Shown here in pieces: positions 10,816 through 21,332 of a DNA stretch of 64,000 bases. Where the stretch lies: contig NZ_CP080378.1 of assembly GCF_019443445.1 (NCBI RefSeq), positions 3,348,001 to 3,412,000 on the forward strand, read 5' to 3'. The DNA comes from Massilia sp. PAMC28688 (GTDB lineage: Bacteria > Pseudomonadota > Gammaproteobacteria > Burkholderiales > Burkholderiaceae_D). A program made the translations under genes and the position numbers. Under the pieces are notes generated by a model that was not told the origin of the DNA, ran no database searches, and was given only the letters and a program-made list of their open reading frames with translations. How positions within the stretch are numbered: the first letter of the stretch is position 1; each line of letters starts with the position of its first letter.

Positions 10816-12371
10816 GGGTTGTCTTGGGTGGGCAGGTCGATCGATTCAGGCATTTTGGTGCCGTTGGCAACGGCGTCCTCGATCGCCGGACTCTGGCGCG
10901 AGGGTGAGCGCGACAGCAGGCCATAATACGACGAAAACGGCAACTGCGGGACGGCATCTGAGGGATTGGCGCCCATATCTTCGGGCAGCAGGGACAAACC
11001 GCCTTCTCCGATGAGGTATTCGCGCGTGACCTGGCGATTGCGGCTGCCGCGCACCTTGGGAATGGCGATCGCGCGCCGCAAGAGCGTGGAGATCTCCACA
11101 TAGTTGAGCAGGATGATGTTGTCGACCAGGTGCGAACCCTTCAGTTCCTGGCTGATCTGCGACAGGCCAAGCAGTTCCGGGCTTTCGTAATTGAAGAAAA
11201 CGGTGGCCAGCCGGTCCTTGCAGTAGGTGGCGATCGCGTAAAGATAATCGGCCACTTCGGTCGGGCTGGTCATTTCGTACACGGCGCAGGAATCGAAGAC
11301 CACGCAGTCAATCCCATGTTCCTCGATCAGCTTGACGATGCGGTCGAAGTGGACATCCAGTTCCAGTTCCAGGGGTGACTCGTAGTGCACGAACAATTCG
11401 CCGCGCTCGATCATGCCCGTCATGTCCATGCCGAGCGAGTCGGCATTGCGCATCAGCTGGCGCGGGTGTTCGTCCAGGCTCACCAGCAGCGTCTTGTGGC
11501 CGGCGGCGATGGCCGAGCGCAGGAACTGCACCGACAGTACCGTCTTGCCGGTGCCGGAAATGCCGCTGACCATGGTCACGGAGCCTTCATACAGTCCGCC
11601 ATCCATCATCTCGTCAATGGCTTCGCAGCCGGTGGACAGGCGCTGGCCGGACGTTGGCTGGTCTTGCGAGACCATGGGACGCGACTGGGCGCGGCGGTAG
11701 ACGTGAATGCCCTTGCCGCCCTCGATGCGCATGGTGTGGCTGCCGGCGATGAAATCGTGGCCGCGCGACTTGAGCACCGTGAGGCGGCGCTGGACGCGGC
11801 GGTTCTTTTCCTCGCGCGTGAGCGAGATGATGGTGTCGAACACGAAGCGTTCGTGGGCCGGCACGGTGCCAAGCGACTCATCGCGTTCGGCCGTCACCAG
11901 CGTGGTCACGCCAAGGCGGTTGATGCCCTCGATGAGCAGGTGCAGGTCTTCGCGAAACGGCATGTCATGCATCTCGGCGTACAGGCGCATGGGGGTGAGG
12001 CCATCAATGAGCAGGCGCCGGGCGCCCATGTTGCGCAGGGCATCGGCAAAGGCGCCGTCGGGGTTGCGAAATTCGTTGAGCAGCACCGCGGGCGAAGTCT
12101 GGATGACCTTGATGCGCCCGGCGTCGATGTGCTTTTGCAGGTCCCAGTTAAAGCCCGCGGCGTCGCGCAGCAGCTTGGCGGCATCGAGTTCGAACGAGAC
12201 AATCGCCCCGGGTTCGCCACATTGCTCGGCGCCTGCATAAATGAAGCCCAGTCCCAGCGTGGTCTTGCCGGAACCGGGCGCCCCTTCGACCATGAGATTG
12301 TTCTGGCGCGGCAGGCCGCCGCGCAGCACTTCATCGAGGCCGGTAATCCCTGTTTTCAGGATCGTGTCCAT
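10812..12371 (-). CDS. KaiC-like tandem RecA-fold ATPase
   Basis: A 519-residue protein with two RecA/RAD55 domains. The first Walker A is GAPGSGKTT at residues 30-38, the second is SGISGTGKT near residue 270, each with a following Walker B strand (RRLLIDGLTPM and DCVVFDSCAVY). This is the KaiC architecture found in circadian-clock KaiC and in many proteobacterial homologues without a proven clock. The ATG at 12371 has AAGGA about 9 bases upstream; an earlier in-frame ATG lacks one. The gene overlaps the following histidine kinase by 4 bases. No kaiA or kaiB is present. Role unknown beyond ATP-driven signalling; the kinase pairing recalls KaiC with SasA. Confidence 0.88.
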   Translation of the reverse strand: MDTILKTGITGLDEVLRGGLPRQNNLMVEGAPGSGKTTLGLGFIYAGAEQCGEPGAIVSFELDAAKLLRDAAGFNWDLQKHIDAGRIKVIQTSPAVLLNEFRNPDGAFADALRNMGARRLLIDGLTPMRLYAEMHDMPFREDLHLLIEGINRLGVTTLVTAERDESLGTVPAHERFVFDTIISLTREEKNRRVQRRLTVLKSRGHDFIAGSHTMRIEGGKGIHVYRRAQSRPMVSQDQPTSGQRLSTGCEAIDEMMDGGLYEGSVTMVSGISGTGKTVLSVQFLRSAIAAGHKTLLVSLDEHPRQLMRNADSLGMDMTGMIERGELFVHYESPLELELDVHFDRIVKLIEEHGIDCVVFDSCAVYEMTSPTEVADYLYAIATYCKDRLATVFFNYESPELLGLSQISQELKGSHLVDNIILLNYVEISTLLRRAIAIPKVRGSRNRQVTREYLIGEGGLSLLPEDMGANPSDAVPQLPFSSYYGLLSRSPSRQSPAIEDAVANGTKMPESIDLPTQDNP

Positions 12372-12500
12372 GTTTAAGTCCTTAAAATGCCGGTGCATCG
12401 CGGCAGTGCGATCGGGTGGTCGAGCGGCCTGGCTGGTCCGTCCCGTAAAGTTGCCAGTTTAACAGTTCAGTGTGTTCGCTCGCGCACGTATGACCGCCGG

Positions 12501-14624
12501 TTACCAGGGCAGGGTAACTGCCGGATCGGAGGCCGGGTGGCGGGGCAGGGCCGCTGCCATGAACTGGGCAAGGCGCTCTTCGTCGAGGGGGCGGCTGTAC
12601 AAGTAGCCCTGGTACTCGGCGCAACCGGCGCCGGCGATGAAATCATGCTGCTCGCGCGTCTCCACGCCTTCGGCCAGCACCGACAGGCGCAGTGTGCGCC
12701 CGAGCGCCAGGATGGTGTGCGCGATGGCCGCGCCCTGCTGGCCGCCGATGGCATCGCGCACGAAGCTCTTGTCGATCTTGAGCTGGCTGAGGGGCAGCCG
12801 GTACAGATAGGAGAGCGACGAATAGCCGGTGCCAAAATCGTCGAGCGAAAAGCGCACGCCGGCGGCCTTGAGCTCCACCATCTTGGCAATGGTGCCCTCG
12901 ACATCGTTGACCAGCAGGCTCTCGGTCAGTTCCAGCTTCAGGCGATGGGGCGAGGCCCCGGTAGCGGCCAGCACCGTCATGACCTGGGCCACGAAGTCGG
13001 CGCGGTACAGCTGGTGGGCGCTGACATTGACAGCCATGGTCAGGTGCGACGTGGCCGGGTCGGCGGCCCAGGAGGCGAGCAGGCTGCAGGCCGTGTGCAT
13101 GACCCACTGGCCCAGGGGCAGGATCAAGCCGCTTTCTTCGGCCGGCGTGATGAAGTCGTTGGGCGGGACCAGGCCGCGCACCGGATGGTTCCAGCGCACC
13201 AGGGCTTCGACCCCGGTCATGGCCCCGCCCACCCGGGCCAGCGGCTGGTAATGCAGCAGGAACTGGCCGCTGGTCAGGCCGCGCCGCAGGTCGTGCTCGA
13301 GTGCCACACGGTCGGCCAGGCGTGACGCGATTTCGGGGCTGAACATGGCAAAGCCGTTGCGGCCCGCGGCCTTGGCCTGGTACATGGCCAGGTCGGCGCG
13401 CTTGAGCAGTTCGTCGGGGGTGAGTGCTTCGCCATCGAACACCGTGACGCCGATGCTGGCGCTGCTGTACAAGGCGATGCCATCGATGTCGAAGCTGGCC
13501 GCAAAGCAGGTCAGCAGCTGCCCGGCTGCGTGGCGCGCTGCCTTGTCGGCAGCCTGCGCTTCGGTGCCCAGGTCATCGAGCACGATCACGAATTCATCGC
13601 CGCCGAAGCGCGCCACCAGATCGGTGTTGGTGATGCAGCGGCGCAGGCGTGATGCCACCAGCAGCAGCAGCTGGTCGCCCTTCTCGTGGCCCCGGGTGTC
13701 GTTGATGCTCTTGAAGTTATCGAGGTCGATGATCAGGAGGGCGCGGTGGCGCTGCAGCTCGCGGTTGGTGCTGACCGCTTCTTCCAGGCGCGCCAGCAGC
13801 AGCTCGCGATTGGGCAGGCCGGTGAGCTTGTCGTAGTAAGCCAGGGCGTGGATTTTGTCCTGCGCCATCTTGCGCTCCCGGATATCGAGGAAATAGATGG
13901 CCAGGCCCTCCTCGGACGGATAGGCGCGGATTTCTGTCCACAGGTCCAGGGGCGCGTAATACTCCTCGAACGAGGTGGAGCAGTTGGTGGCGATGGCGCG
14001 GTGATATTCTTCGTAATAGCGTCCGCCCACGGCCTCGGGAAAGCGGTCCCAGAGACTGGTGCCCAGCACCTGCTCGCGCGGGCTGTGGAGCAGGCGTTCT
14101 GCCACCGAGTTAATGAAGGTAAAGCGCCACTGGCGGTCCACCATCACCACGCCGTCGGTGATGCTCTCGAGCGTGGTGGTGAGGCGGTTGGCGAGCAGGC
14201 GGCGTTCGTGGTCGGCGTGCTTGGCCGCATCGATATCCTGCAGGGCGCCTTCCAGGCCGGTCACATTGCCATCGGCGTCGCGCACTGCGTGGGCGGTGGC
14301 GCGGATCCATTTACGGGTGCCATCGGTGCGCAGGATCTGGACCTCCTCGTCAAAGGCGATGCCGCGTTCGGCGCAATCGAGATAGACCTGGGTGGCGCGG
14401 GCGCGCCATTCGGGTGGGTAGTAGGCCAGGGTGTCGGCGGGCGAGGGCGTGGTCCCGTGCGGCACGCCGTAAATATCGCAGACCTCGTTGGACCAGAAGA
14501 CGCGGTCGGCCGCCAGGTCCACGATGAAGCCGCCCAGGTGGGCAATGCGGCCGGCAATCTGCACCAGCGTGTCATCGGGAATGCGGGGTATCGCGGAACT
14601 GGCGCTGGCGCCTTGCTCGGTCAT
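12501..14624 (-). CDS. PAS-PAS-GGDEF-EAL cyclic-di-GMP protein
   Basis: A cytoplasmic 707-residue protein with two PAS domains (about 20-130 and 145-255), a GGDEF domain (GGDEF at 341-345) and an EAL domain (EALVRW from 473, plus DDFGTGYSSLSYL). Both catalytic motifs look intact, so diguanylate cyclase and phosphodiesterase activity are both possible; no RxxD inhibitory site precedes GGDEF. Many such hybrids are mainly phosphodiesterases. The second ATG (14624) is chosen because AAGGA stands 7 bases before it but only 1 base before the first ATG at 14630. Same strand as the KaiC-like gene but separated by about 130 bases. Confidence 0.93.
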   Translation of the reverse strand: MTEQGASASSAIPRIPDDTLVQIAGRIAHLGGFIVDLAADRVFWSNEVCDIYGVPHGTTPSPADTLAYYPPEWRARATQVYLDCAERGIAFDEEVQILRTDGTRKWIRATAHAVRDADGNVTGLEGALQDIDAAKHADHERRLLANRLTTTLESITDGVVMVDRQWRFTFINSVAERLLHSPREQVLGTSLWDRFPEAVGGRYYEEYHRAIATNCSTSFEEYYAPLDLWTEIRAYPSEEGLAIYFLDIRERKMAQDKIHALAYYDKLTGLPNRELLLARLEEAVSTNRELQRHRALLIIDLDNFKSINDTRGHEKGDQLLLLVASRLRRCITNTDLVARFGGDEFVIVLDDLGTEAQAADKAARHAAGQLLTCFAASFDIDGIALYSSASIGVTVFDGEALTPDELLKRADLAMYQAKAAGRNGFAMFSPEIASRLADRVALEHDLRRGLTSGQFLLHYQPLARVGGAMTGVEALVRWNHPVRGLVPPNDFITPAEESGLILPLGQWVMHTACSLLASWAADPATSHLTMAVNVSAHQLYRADFVAQVMTVLAATGASPHRLKLELTESLLVNDVEGTIAKMVELKAAGVRFSLDDFGTGYSSLSYLYRLPLSQLKIDKSFVRDAIGGQQGAAIAHTILALGRTLRLSVLAEGVETREQHDFIAGAGCAEYQGYLYSRPLDEERLAQFMAAALPRHPASDPAVTLPW

Positions 14625-14707
14625 CTGCATATCCTTGGGGGTAGCGTCCGTACATTGTAACGTTCATTGGGTAATGCTGTTCTTTGTTCAGCGCGCCGCC
14701 GCCCCCC

Positions 14708-15083
14708 AATCAATTTCCTCCCACCAGGGTCAGACCACTTAAACGCCGAAAAATCAATTTCCCACAGGCGGGGTCAGACCACTTAAACGCTGAGAAAGCA
14801 ACGATTTCAGCAACATTTCATGCCGTGGCGACATAGCGAGCGGCGGAAATTGATTGAGGAATATTGCCTCCGGGCAGCCGGAGGCGAAAGCAGACTTGCG
14901 CGGGTCCAGCAGAAGCAGGCTTCCAGGGGCGAACTGTGGCCCCGAATGCGGCCCTCGCCCAGTGACATGGCCGGAGCACGCCGCGAAAAATTGCTTTTCG
15001 CGGTTTTAAGTGGTCTGACCCTGGCGGTAGGAAATTGATTTTGGTGCGTTTAAGTGGTCTGACCCTGGTTGGAGGAAATTGAT
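14708..15083. repeat. Compound inverted repeat element, 376 bp
   Basis: Two similar units on the left (14708-14745 and 14751-14790) share AATCAATTTCC and GGGTCAGACCACTTAAACGC. Two units on the right (15003-15042 and 15046-15083) carry the reverse complement (TTTAAGTGGTCTGACCCTGG then GGAAATTGATT). The flanks are therefore direct repeats within a side and inverted between sides. The middle 210 bp include a further GGAAATTGATT fragment near 14846. Open frames in it only translate the repeats. It fills the whole gap between the GGDEF-EAL gene and the lactonase gene. Origin unknown; it could be a non-autonomous mobile element or REP-like cluster. Confidence 0.8.
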
Positions 15084-15095
15084 TTGGGATGTTGC

Positions 15096-15986
15096 CTAAG
15101 GGACGTACATCGGTTCTTCGCGGCCGGCCACGTCCACCGCCAGCGACAGCACGCATCCTGTCAGCGGATAGGCGGCGCGCTCGGCGTCGCTGCGGCCATG
15201 GCTGGCGCTGGTGATGTACAGGCGCCGCAGGTCGTCCCCGCCAAAGGCCACCATCGTCGGGCAGCGTAGCGGCAGCACGATTTCACGCAGCAGTTCGCCG
15301 TCCGGCGAAAAGCGCAGCACGCGCCCGCCCTCGAACATGGCGCACCAATAAGCGCCTTCGCTGTCGACCGCGGCGCCGTCTGGACGCCCGCCATAATTGC
15401 TGGTCTTGTCGGCCGAGAACTGGTGGAATGCCTGGCGCTCCGATGCTACGCCGCGCGCGGCATCAAAGGCGTAGCGGTCGACCCGGTGGCTGGTGGTGTC
15501 GGCATGGTACATGCTGCGCCCATCCGGCGAAAATCCAAGCCCGTTGGAGTTGGTCATGCCGCCTTCCCACTTGAGGCTGACTTCACCCCTTTCGAGGCAG
15601 TACATGGCCGCCGCCTGGCGGTCGCGCGGCTCGTAGATGGTGCCGGCCCAGAAGCGCCCGGCCGGGTCGACGCGCCCGTCGTTGAAGCGCGCCACGCTGC
15701 TGTCGTACGGCGCCGGGGCGATGGTGGTGACTTCGCCACTGGCCGTGTCAAGGTGGACGAAGCCGCGCCGCAGCGCCACCACCAGGCCTCCATGCGGATG
15801 TAGGGCCAGCGCCGATGGTTCGCTGTCCATCCGCCAGGCGCGGTGTTCGCCCGTCAGCGGGTGCACACGGTGGACCGCAAAGCCGCCTATGTCGACCCAG
15901 TAGATGTTGCGCTCGGCCGGGTGCCACAGCGGGCATTCGCCGACCTGCATCGGCGCGGCGTGGACTACTTCAAATTCGTCGCTCAT
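15096..15986 (-). CDS. SMP-30/gluconolactonase family lactonase
   Basis: A 296-residue six-bladed propeller of the SMP-30/gluconolactonase/LRE family, which opens sugar lactones with a bound divalent metal. Metal ligands expected for the family are visible: Glu in VGECPLWHP near residue 18, Asn in MTNSNGLGFSPDG and Asp in PDGAAVDSEGAYWCA. AGGA lies 8 bases before the ATG. The gene follows pgi by only 16 bases and so shares its HexR-like promoter. Inference: it may hydrolyse 6-phosphogluconolactone or gluconolactone in the Entner-Doudoroff route, since no pgl-type lactonase gene is seen here. Other aldonolactones are also possible. Confidence 0.88.
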   Translation of the reverse strand: MSDEFEVVHAAPMQVGECPLWHPAERNIYWVDIGGFAVHRVHPLTGEHRAWRMDSEPSALALHPHGGLVVALRRGFVHLDTASGEVTTIAPAPYDSSVARFNDGRVDPAGRFWAGTIYEPRDRQAAAMYCLERGEVSLKWEGGMTNSNGLGFSPDGRSMYHADTTSHRVDRYAFDAARGVASERQAFHQFSADKTSNYGGRPDGAAVDSEGAYWCAMFEGGRVLRFSPDGELLREIVLPLRCPTMVAFGGDDLRRLYITSASHGRSDAERAAYPLTGCVLSLAVDVAGREEPMYVP

Positions 15987-16002
15987 GTTCGTGTTCCTGG
16001 TA

Positions 16003-17646
16003 TCAGACGGCAGCCTTGGCCATCTGGATCAATCCGTTGGTGGAACTGTCATGCTGCTCCGGCCGCGCAGTGCCCGTCAATTCCGCTTCGATCTGCTTGG
16101 CCAGCACCTTGCCCAGTTCCACGCCCCACTGGTCGAAGCTGTTGACGTCCCAGATCACCCCCTGCACAAAGGTCTTGTGCTCGTACAGGGCAATGAGCGC
16201 GCCCAGGGTGTACGGGTTCAGGTACTCCATCAGGATGGTGTTGCTGGGCCGGTTGCCGGGGAAGGTCTTGTGCGGCACCAGGCGCTCGATCTCGTCGCCG
16301 GAAAGGCCCTGGGCCCGCAGGTCCTGGCGCACTTCGTATTCCGTTTTGCCGCGCATGAAGGCTTCGGACTGGGCGAAGCAGTTGGCCAGCAGCGCGCTGT
16401 GATGGTTCGCATATTCGTGCGCGGGGCGCAGGGCGGCGATGAAGTCGATCGGCGTGATGTCGGTCCCCTGGTGAAGCAGCTGGAAGTAGGCATGCTGGCC
16501 ATTGGTGCCGCAGTCGCCCCACACGACCGGGCAGGTGGGGGTGTCGACCGGTTCGCCGCCGCGCGTGACACGCTTGCCGTTGCTTTCCATGTCGAGCTGC
16601 TGCAGATACGCGGGGAAGCGGTTCAGGTCCTGGTGATAGGGCGCGATCGAGAGCGAGCCGCAGCCGAGGAACTGGCGGTTCCAGAATCCGACCATGGCCA
16701 GCAGGACCGGCATGTTCTGCGCCAGCGGCGCCTCCTTGAAATGGGTGTCCATGGCGTGGGCACCGGCGAGCAGGTCGCTGAAGTAGCCGTAACCGACCGA
16801 CAGCGCCACCGACAGGCCGATGGCAGACCACACCGAGTAGCGCCCCCCCACCCAGTCCCAGAATGGGAACATATTGGCCGGATCGATGCCAAAGGCCTTG
16901 ATCGCGTCCACATTGGTGGAGACGGCCACGAAGTGGCGCGCCAGCGCATCCTCGGACGCGTGCTGCAGGAACCAGGCGCGCGCGGTCTGCGCGTTCATCA
17001 TGGTCTCGGTGGTGGTAAAGGTCTTGGAGGCGACAATGAACAGCGTGGTTTCGGGGTTGACCCGGCTCAGCGCCGCATCCATGTCGTGGCCGTCCACATT
17101 CGATACAAAGTGCATCGCCAGGCGCGGGTGGGCGTACTGGCGCAGCGCCAGGCACACCATCTTGGGGCCCAGGTCCGACCCGCCGATGCCGATGTTGACA
17201 ATGTCGGTGATCGGCTTGCCCGTATGCCCGAGCCAGGTCCCGGCGCGCACGTCGTCGGTAAAGCTGCGCATCCGCTCCAGCACTGCGTGAATGTCGTCGC
17301 TGATGTTTTTGCCGTCCACGACCAGAGCTTCGCTGCGCGGCGCGCGCAAGGCGGTGTGCAAGACAGCCCGATTTTCGGTAAGGTTGATGCGTTCGCCCCG
17401 GAACATCGCGTCGCGCCGCGCTTCCACGCCACGCTCGCGCGCCAGTCCAATGAGCAGTTCAAGCGTGCGCGCGTCGATCCGGTTTTTTGAATAGTCTAGA
17501 AACAGTCCGGCGGCATCCACCGTCATGCCCGGGAAGCGGTTGGCGTCGGCGGCGAACAGATCGCGCAGTTGCCACTGGCGGGCAGCGGGGGCAAGCTGGT
17601 CAAGCGCCTGGTAGCTGGCGCTGGCGGTAAGGGGGCTGTTGAGCAT
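16003..17646 (-). CDS. pgi: Glucose-6-phosphate isomerase
   Basis: Interconverts glucose 6-phosphate and fructose 6-phosphate. The 547-residue protein has the long bacterial PGI length and both SIS domains, with [12 protein letters not shown] near residue 155, [18 protein letters not shown] near 385 and the C-terminal [15 protein letters not shown] containing the conserved catalytic lysine region. A HexR-like palindrome lies 46-62 bases upstream of the start. Promoter-proximal gene of pgi-lactonase; divergent from edd-eda across about 230 bases. Complete and unremarkable in sequence. Confidence 0.98.
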   Translation of the reverse strand: MLNSPLTASASYQALDQLAPAARQWQLRDLFAADANRFPGMTVDAAGLFLDYSKNRIDARTLELLIGLARERGVEARRDAMFRGERINLTENRAVLHTALRAPRSEALVVDGKNISDDIHAVLERMRSFTDDVRAGTWLGHTGKPITDIVNIGIGGSDLGPKMVCLALRQYAHPRLAMHFVSNVDGHDMDAALSRVNPETTLFIVASKTFTTTETMMNAQTARAWFLQHASEDALARHFVAVSTNVDAIKAFGIDPANMFPFWDWVGGRYSVWSAIGLSVALSVGYGYFSDLLAGAHAMDTHFKEAPLAQNMPVLLAMVGFWNRQFLGCGSLSIAPYHQDLNRFPAYLQQLDMESNGKRVTRGGEPVDTPTCPVVWGDCGTNGQHAYFQLLHQGTDITPIDFIAALRPAHEYANHHSALLANCFAQSEAFMRGKTEYEVRQDLRAQGLSGDEIERLVPHKTFPGNRPSNTILMEYLNPYTLGALIALYEHKTFVQGVIWDVNSFDQWGVELGKVLAKQIEAELTGTARPEQHDSSTNGLIQMAKAAV

Positions 17647-17691
17647 GGCAGTGTTGAGCTGTTAAGAGATTGTCGAATGATACAGGAGATT

Positions 17692-17708
17692 TACGTAAAT
17701 TCACTACA
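17692..17708. promoter_or_regulatory. hexR: Putative HexR operator of pgi
   Basis: TACGTAAATTCACTACA; reversed it is TGTAGTGAATTTACGTA, the same pattern as the zwf and edd sites. It lies 46 bases upstream of the pgi ATG, where a promoter would be. Confidence 0.68.
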
Positions 17709-17840
17709 AAACGAATGTAGCTCAATCGCGGATCGCTATCCGAGCAGGAAGAGCTCAGCCAGAGCGATACGGGGTTCGGTGATCCTGTGAGCAGTTGAAC
17801 GCCGTCATGATCGGTAAAAAAATCCGTGGACTGGCATTTT

Positions 17841-17857
17841 TGTAGTAAAATTTCACA
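17841..17857. promoter_or_regulatory. hexR: Putative HexR operator of edd-eda
   Basis: TGTAGTAAAATTTCACA, 23 bases before the edd ATG, inside what would be the core promoter or leader. Close to the zwf-proximal site (14 of 17 positions). Confidence 0.75.
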
Positions 17858-17880
17858 AAACATATTCATAAGGAATGGCC

Positions 17881-19793
<1,913 letters not shown>

Positions 19794-19797
<4 letters not shown>

Positions 19798-20420
19798 CCA
19801 TGACCCTACTCGACATCATGCGCTCGGCGAGCGTTATCCCGGTAATTGCCATTGACGATCCGGAGCATGCCGTGCCGCTGGCGCAGGCACTGGTGGCAGG
19901 TGGTATTCGCGTGCTCGAAGTGACGCTGCGCACCGCGCACGGCCTCGGTGCCATCCGCGCCATGGCGCAGGTGCCGGGCGCCATTGTCGGCGTCGGTACG
20001 CTCACCCAGGCCGAGGAATTTACCGCCGCGCGCGACGCCGGTGCGGTGTTCGGCGTCTCGCCGGGCCTGACGCCGGCATTGATCGCGGCGGCGCGCAGCA
20101 GCGGCTTGCCGCTGCTGCCGGGCGTGATGACGCCGTCCGAAGTCATGGCCGCGCGCGAAGCCGGTTTCCGCCAGCTCAAGCTGTTCCCGGCAGTGCCGGC
20201 CGGCGGCGTGGGCATGCTCAATGCCATTGGCGGCCCGCTGCCCGACGTCACGTTCTGCCCCACGGGCGGCATTTCGATCGAGACTGCGCCGCAGTTTTTG
20301 GCTTGCAAGAACGTGGCCTGCGTGGGCGGTTCCTGGCTCACGCCAAAGGACGCGATCCAGGCCGGTAACTGGGCCCATATCACGGAACTGGCACGCGCGG
20401 CATCGGCCTTGCGCGCCTGA
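19794..20420 (+). CDS. eda: 2-Dehydro-3-deoxy-phosphogluconate (KDPG) aldolase
   Basis: Cleaves KDPG to pyruvate and glyceraldehyde 3-phosphate. The 208-residue protein has the class I trimeric aldolase pattern: Glu42 in [14 protein letters not shown], and the Schiff-base Lys129 in FRQLKLFPA, followed by CPTGGIS. The start at 19794 overlaps the edd stop as ATGA, giving tight coupling; a second ATG 6 bases later is possible. Second gene of the edd-eda operon. The product of its substrate-forming step is the HexR ligand in characterised systems. Confidence 0.96.
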
Positions 20421-20576
20421 GTCTTAAGGCGTGGCACCACGGCCGCTGGATAGGATGGACCAGATGCCAGGGCCGCAGCCGGCCTTGCATGCTTCACCCT
20501 GGCCACTCGCTGCTGCGGCGGCGGGCGGCCGGGGCTGGTGCCAGTCCCACCTGACTCCCAGTAGCAGGATGGCGCC

Positions 20577-21164
20577 ATGATCTTGCCTGTTCGCCGCCGG
20601 CGGGTTCCCGGCTGGCGCTTCCTGACCGAAGGCGAAGTCGCCATGGCGTCGCTGCTGTTCAAGGATGCCGTCGACTACAGGCGCGTGCGCATCCACCGCC
20701 GGCGCTACATGCCTTTCCAGCCCAGTAACTGCGCGATGACGCCGAACGGTGCCATGTACTTTCATGGGTCGTGCTTTCTCGATGATTTTGCCGTGGGCAC
20801 GGAACATGCGCGCCACTGGTTCATGCACGAGATGGTGCATGTCTGGCAGCACCAGCTGGGCTATGCCGTGCGCGCCCGCGGGGCGATTCGCCTTGGCCTG
20901 CCCTATCACTACGACCTGGACCCCGGCAAGACGCTGGCCGACTACAACATGGAAGCGCAGGGTGACTTGCTGGCCGACTTTTTCGTGCTGCGTCATCTCG
21001 GTTCGGCAGCTTCCATGCGCCAGCGGCGCTATGCGGACAGCCTGGCGTTGTACCAGCAGGTACTTGGCCATTTTCTTGCCCACCCCGCCAGCAGGGACAA
21101 TCTGCCGCGCGATTGTGGACGCCTCCTGACTTTCTTCAAGCGTTCGACGCGGCACGCCCCATAG
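20577..21164 (+). CDS. VgrG/Rhs-related putative zinc-peptidase-like protein
   Basis: A 195-residue protein with an HExxH motif, HEMVHVWQHQ at about residues 84-93, and downstream MEAQGDLLADFF, whose acidic residue could be the third zinc ligand. No signal peptide or membrane helix is seen. The overall pattern (start LTEGEVAMASLLFKDAVDYRRVRIHRRRY, FQPSNCAMTPNGAMYF) matches small proteins commonly labelled Vgr-related or Rhs-type in Xanthomonas and relatives. Some of those are linked to type VI secretion, but no such genes are visible here. AGGA lies 8 bases before the ATG. It follows eda by 156 bases on the same strand. Enzymatic activity is an inference from the motif only. Confidence 0.7.
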   Translation: MILPVRRRRVPGWRFLTEGEVAMASLLFKDAVDYRRVRIHRRRYMPFQPSNCAMTPNGAMYFHGSCFLDDFAVGTEHARHWFMHEMVHVWQHQLGYAVRARGAIRLGLPYHYDLDPGKTLADYNMEAQGDLLADFFVLRHLGSAASMRQRRYADSLALYQQVLGHFLAHPASRDNLPRDCGRLLTFFKRSTRHAP

Positions 21165-21332
21165 TGCCGATGCTTCCCCACGGGCCGAAGTGATTGCTCC
21201 TGCCGCAACGGGTGCAAGAGGTGCACGAGGTGGTCATCGCGCCCTGCCGCCCGCCCCACCTACTTACGGCAGCAAGTTCCATCCGAGCGGGCGCGGCGTG
21301 ATCGACTGCGCCCGCCGCAGGCCCTGGCCTGC

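Noticed and set aside
10812..12371. A complete circadian clock operon
   Set aside because: Only a KaiC-like gene is present; KaiA and KaiB are absent, so a clock cannot be claimed.
14818..15156. Open frame on the minus strand of about 112 codons across the repeat element
   Set aside because: It only translates the repeated GGTCAGACC units and runs into the lactonase 3' end; no ribosome site or protein family.
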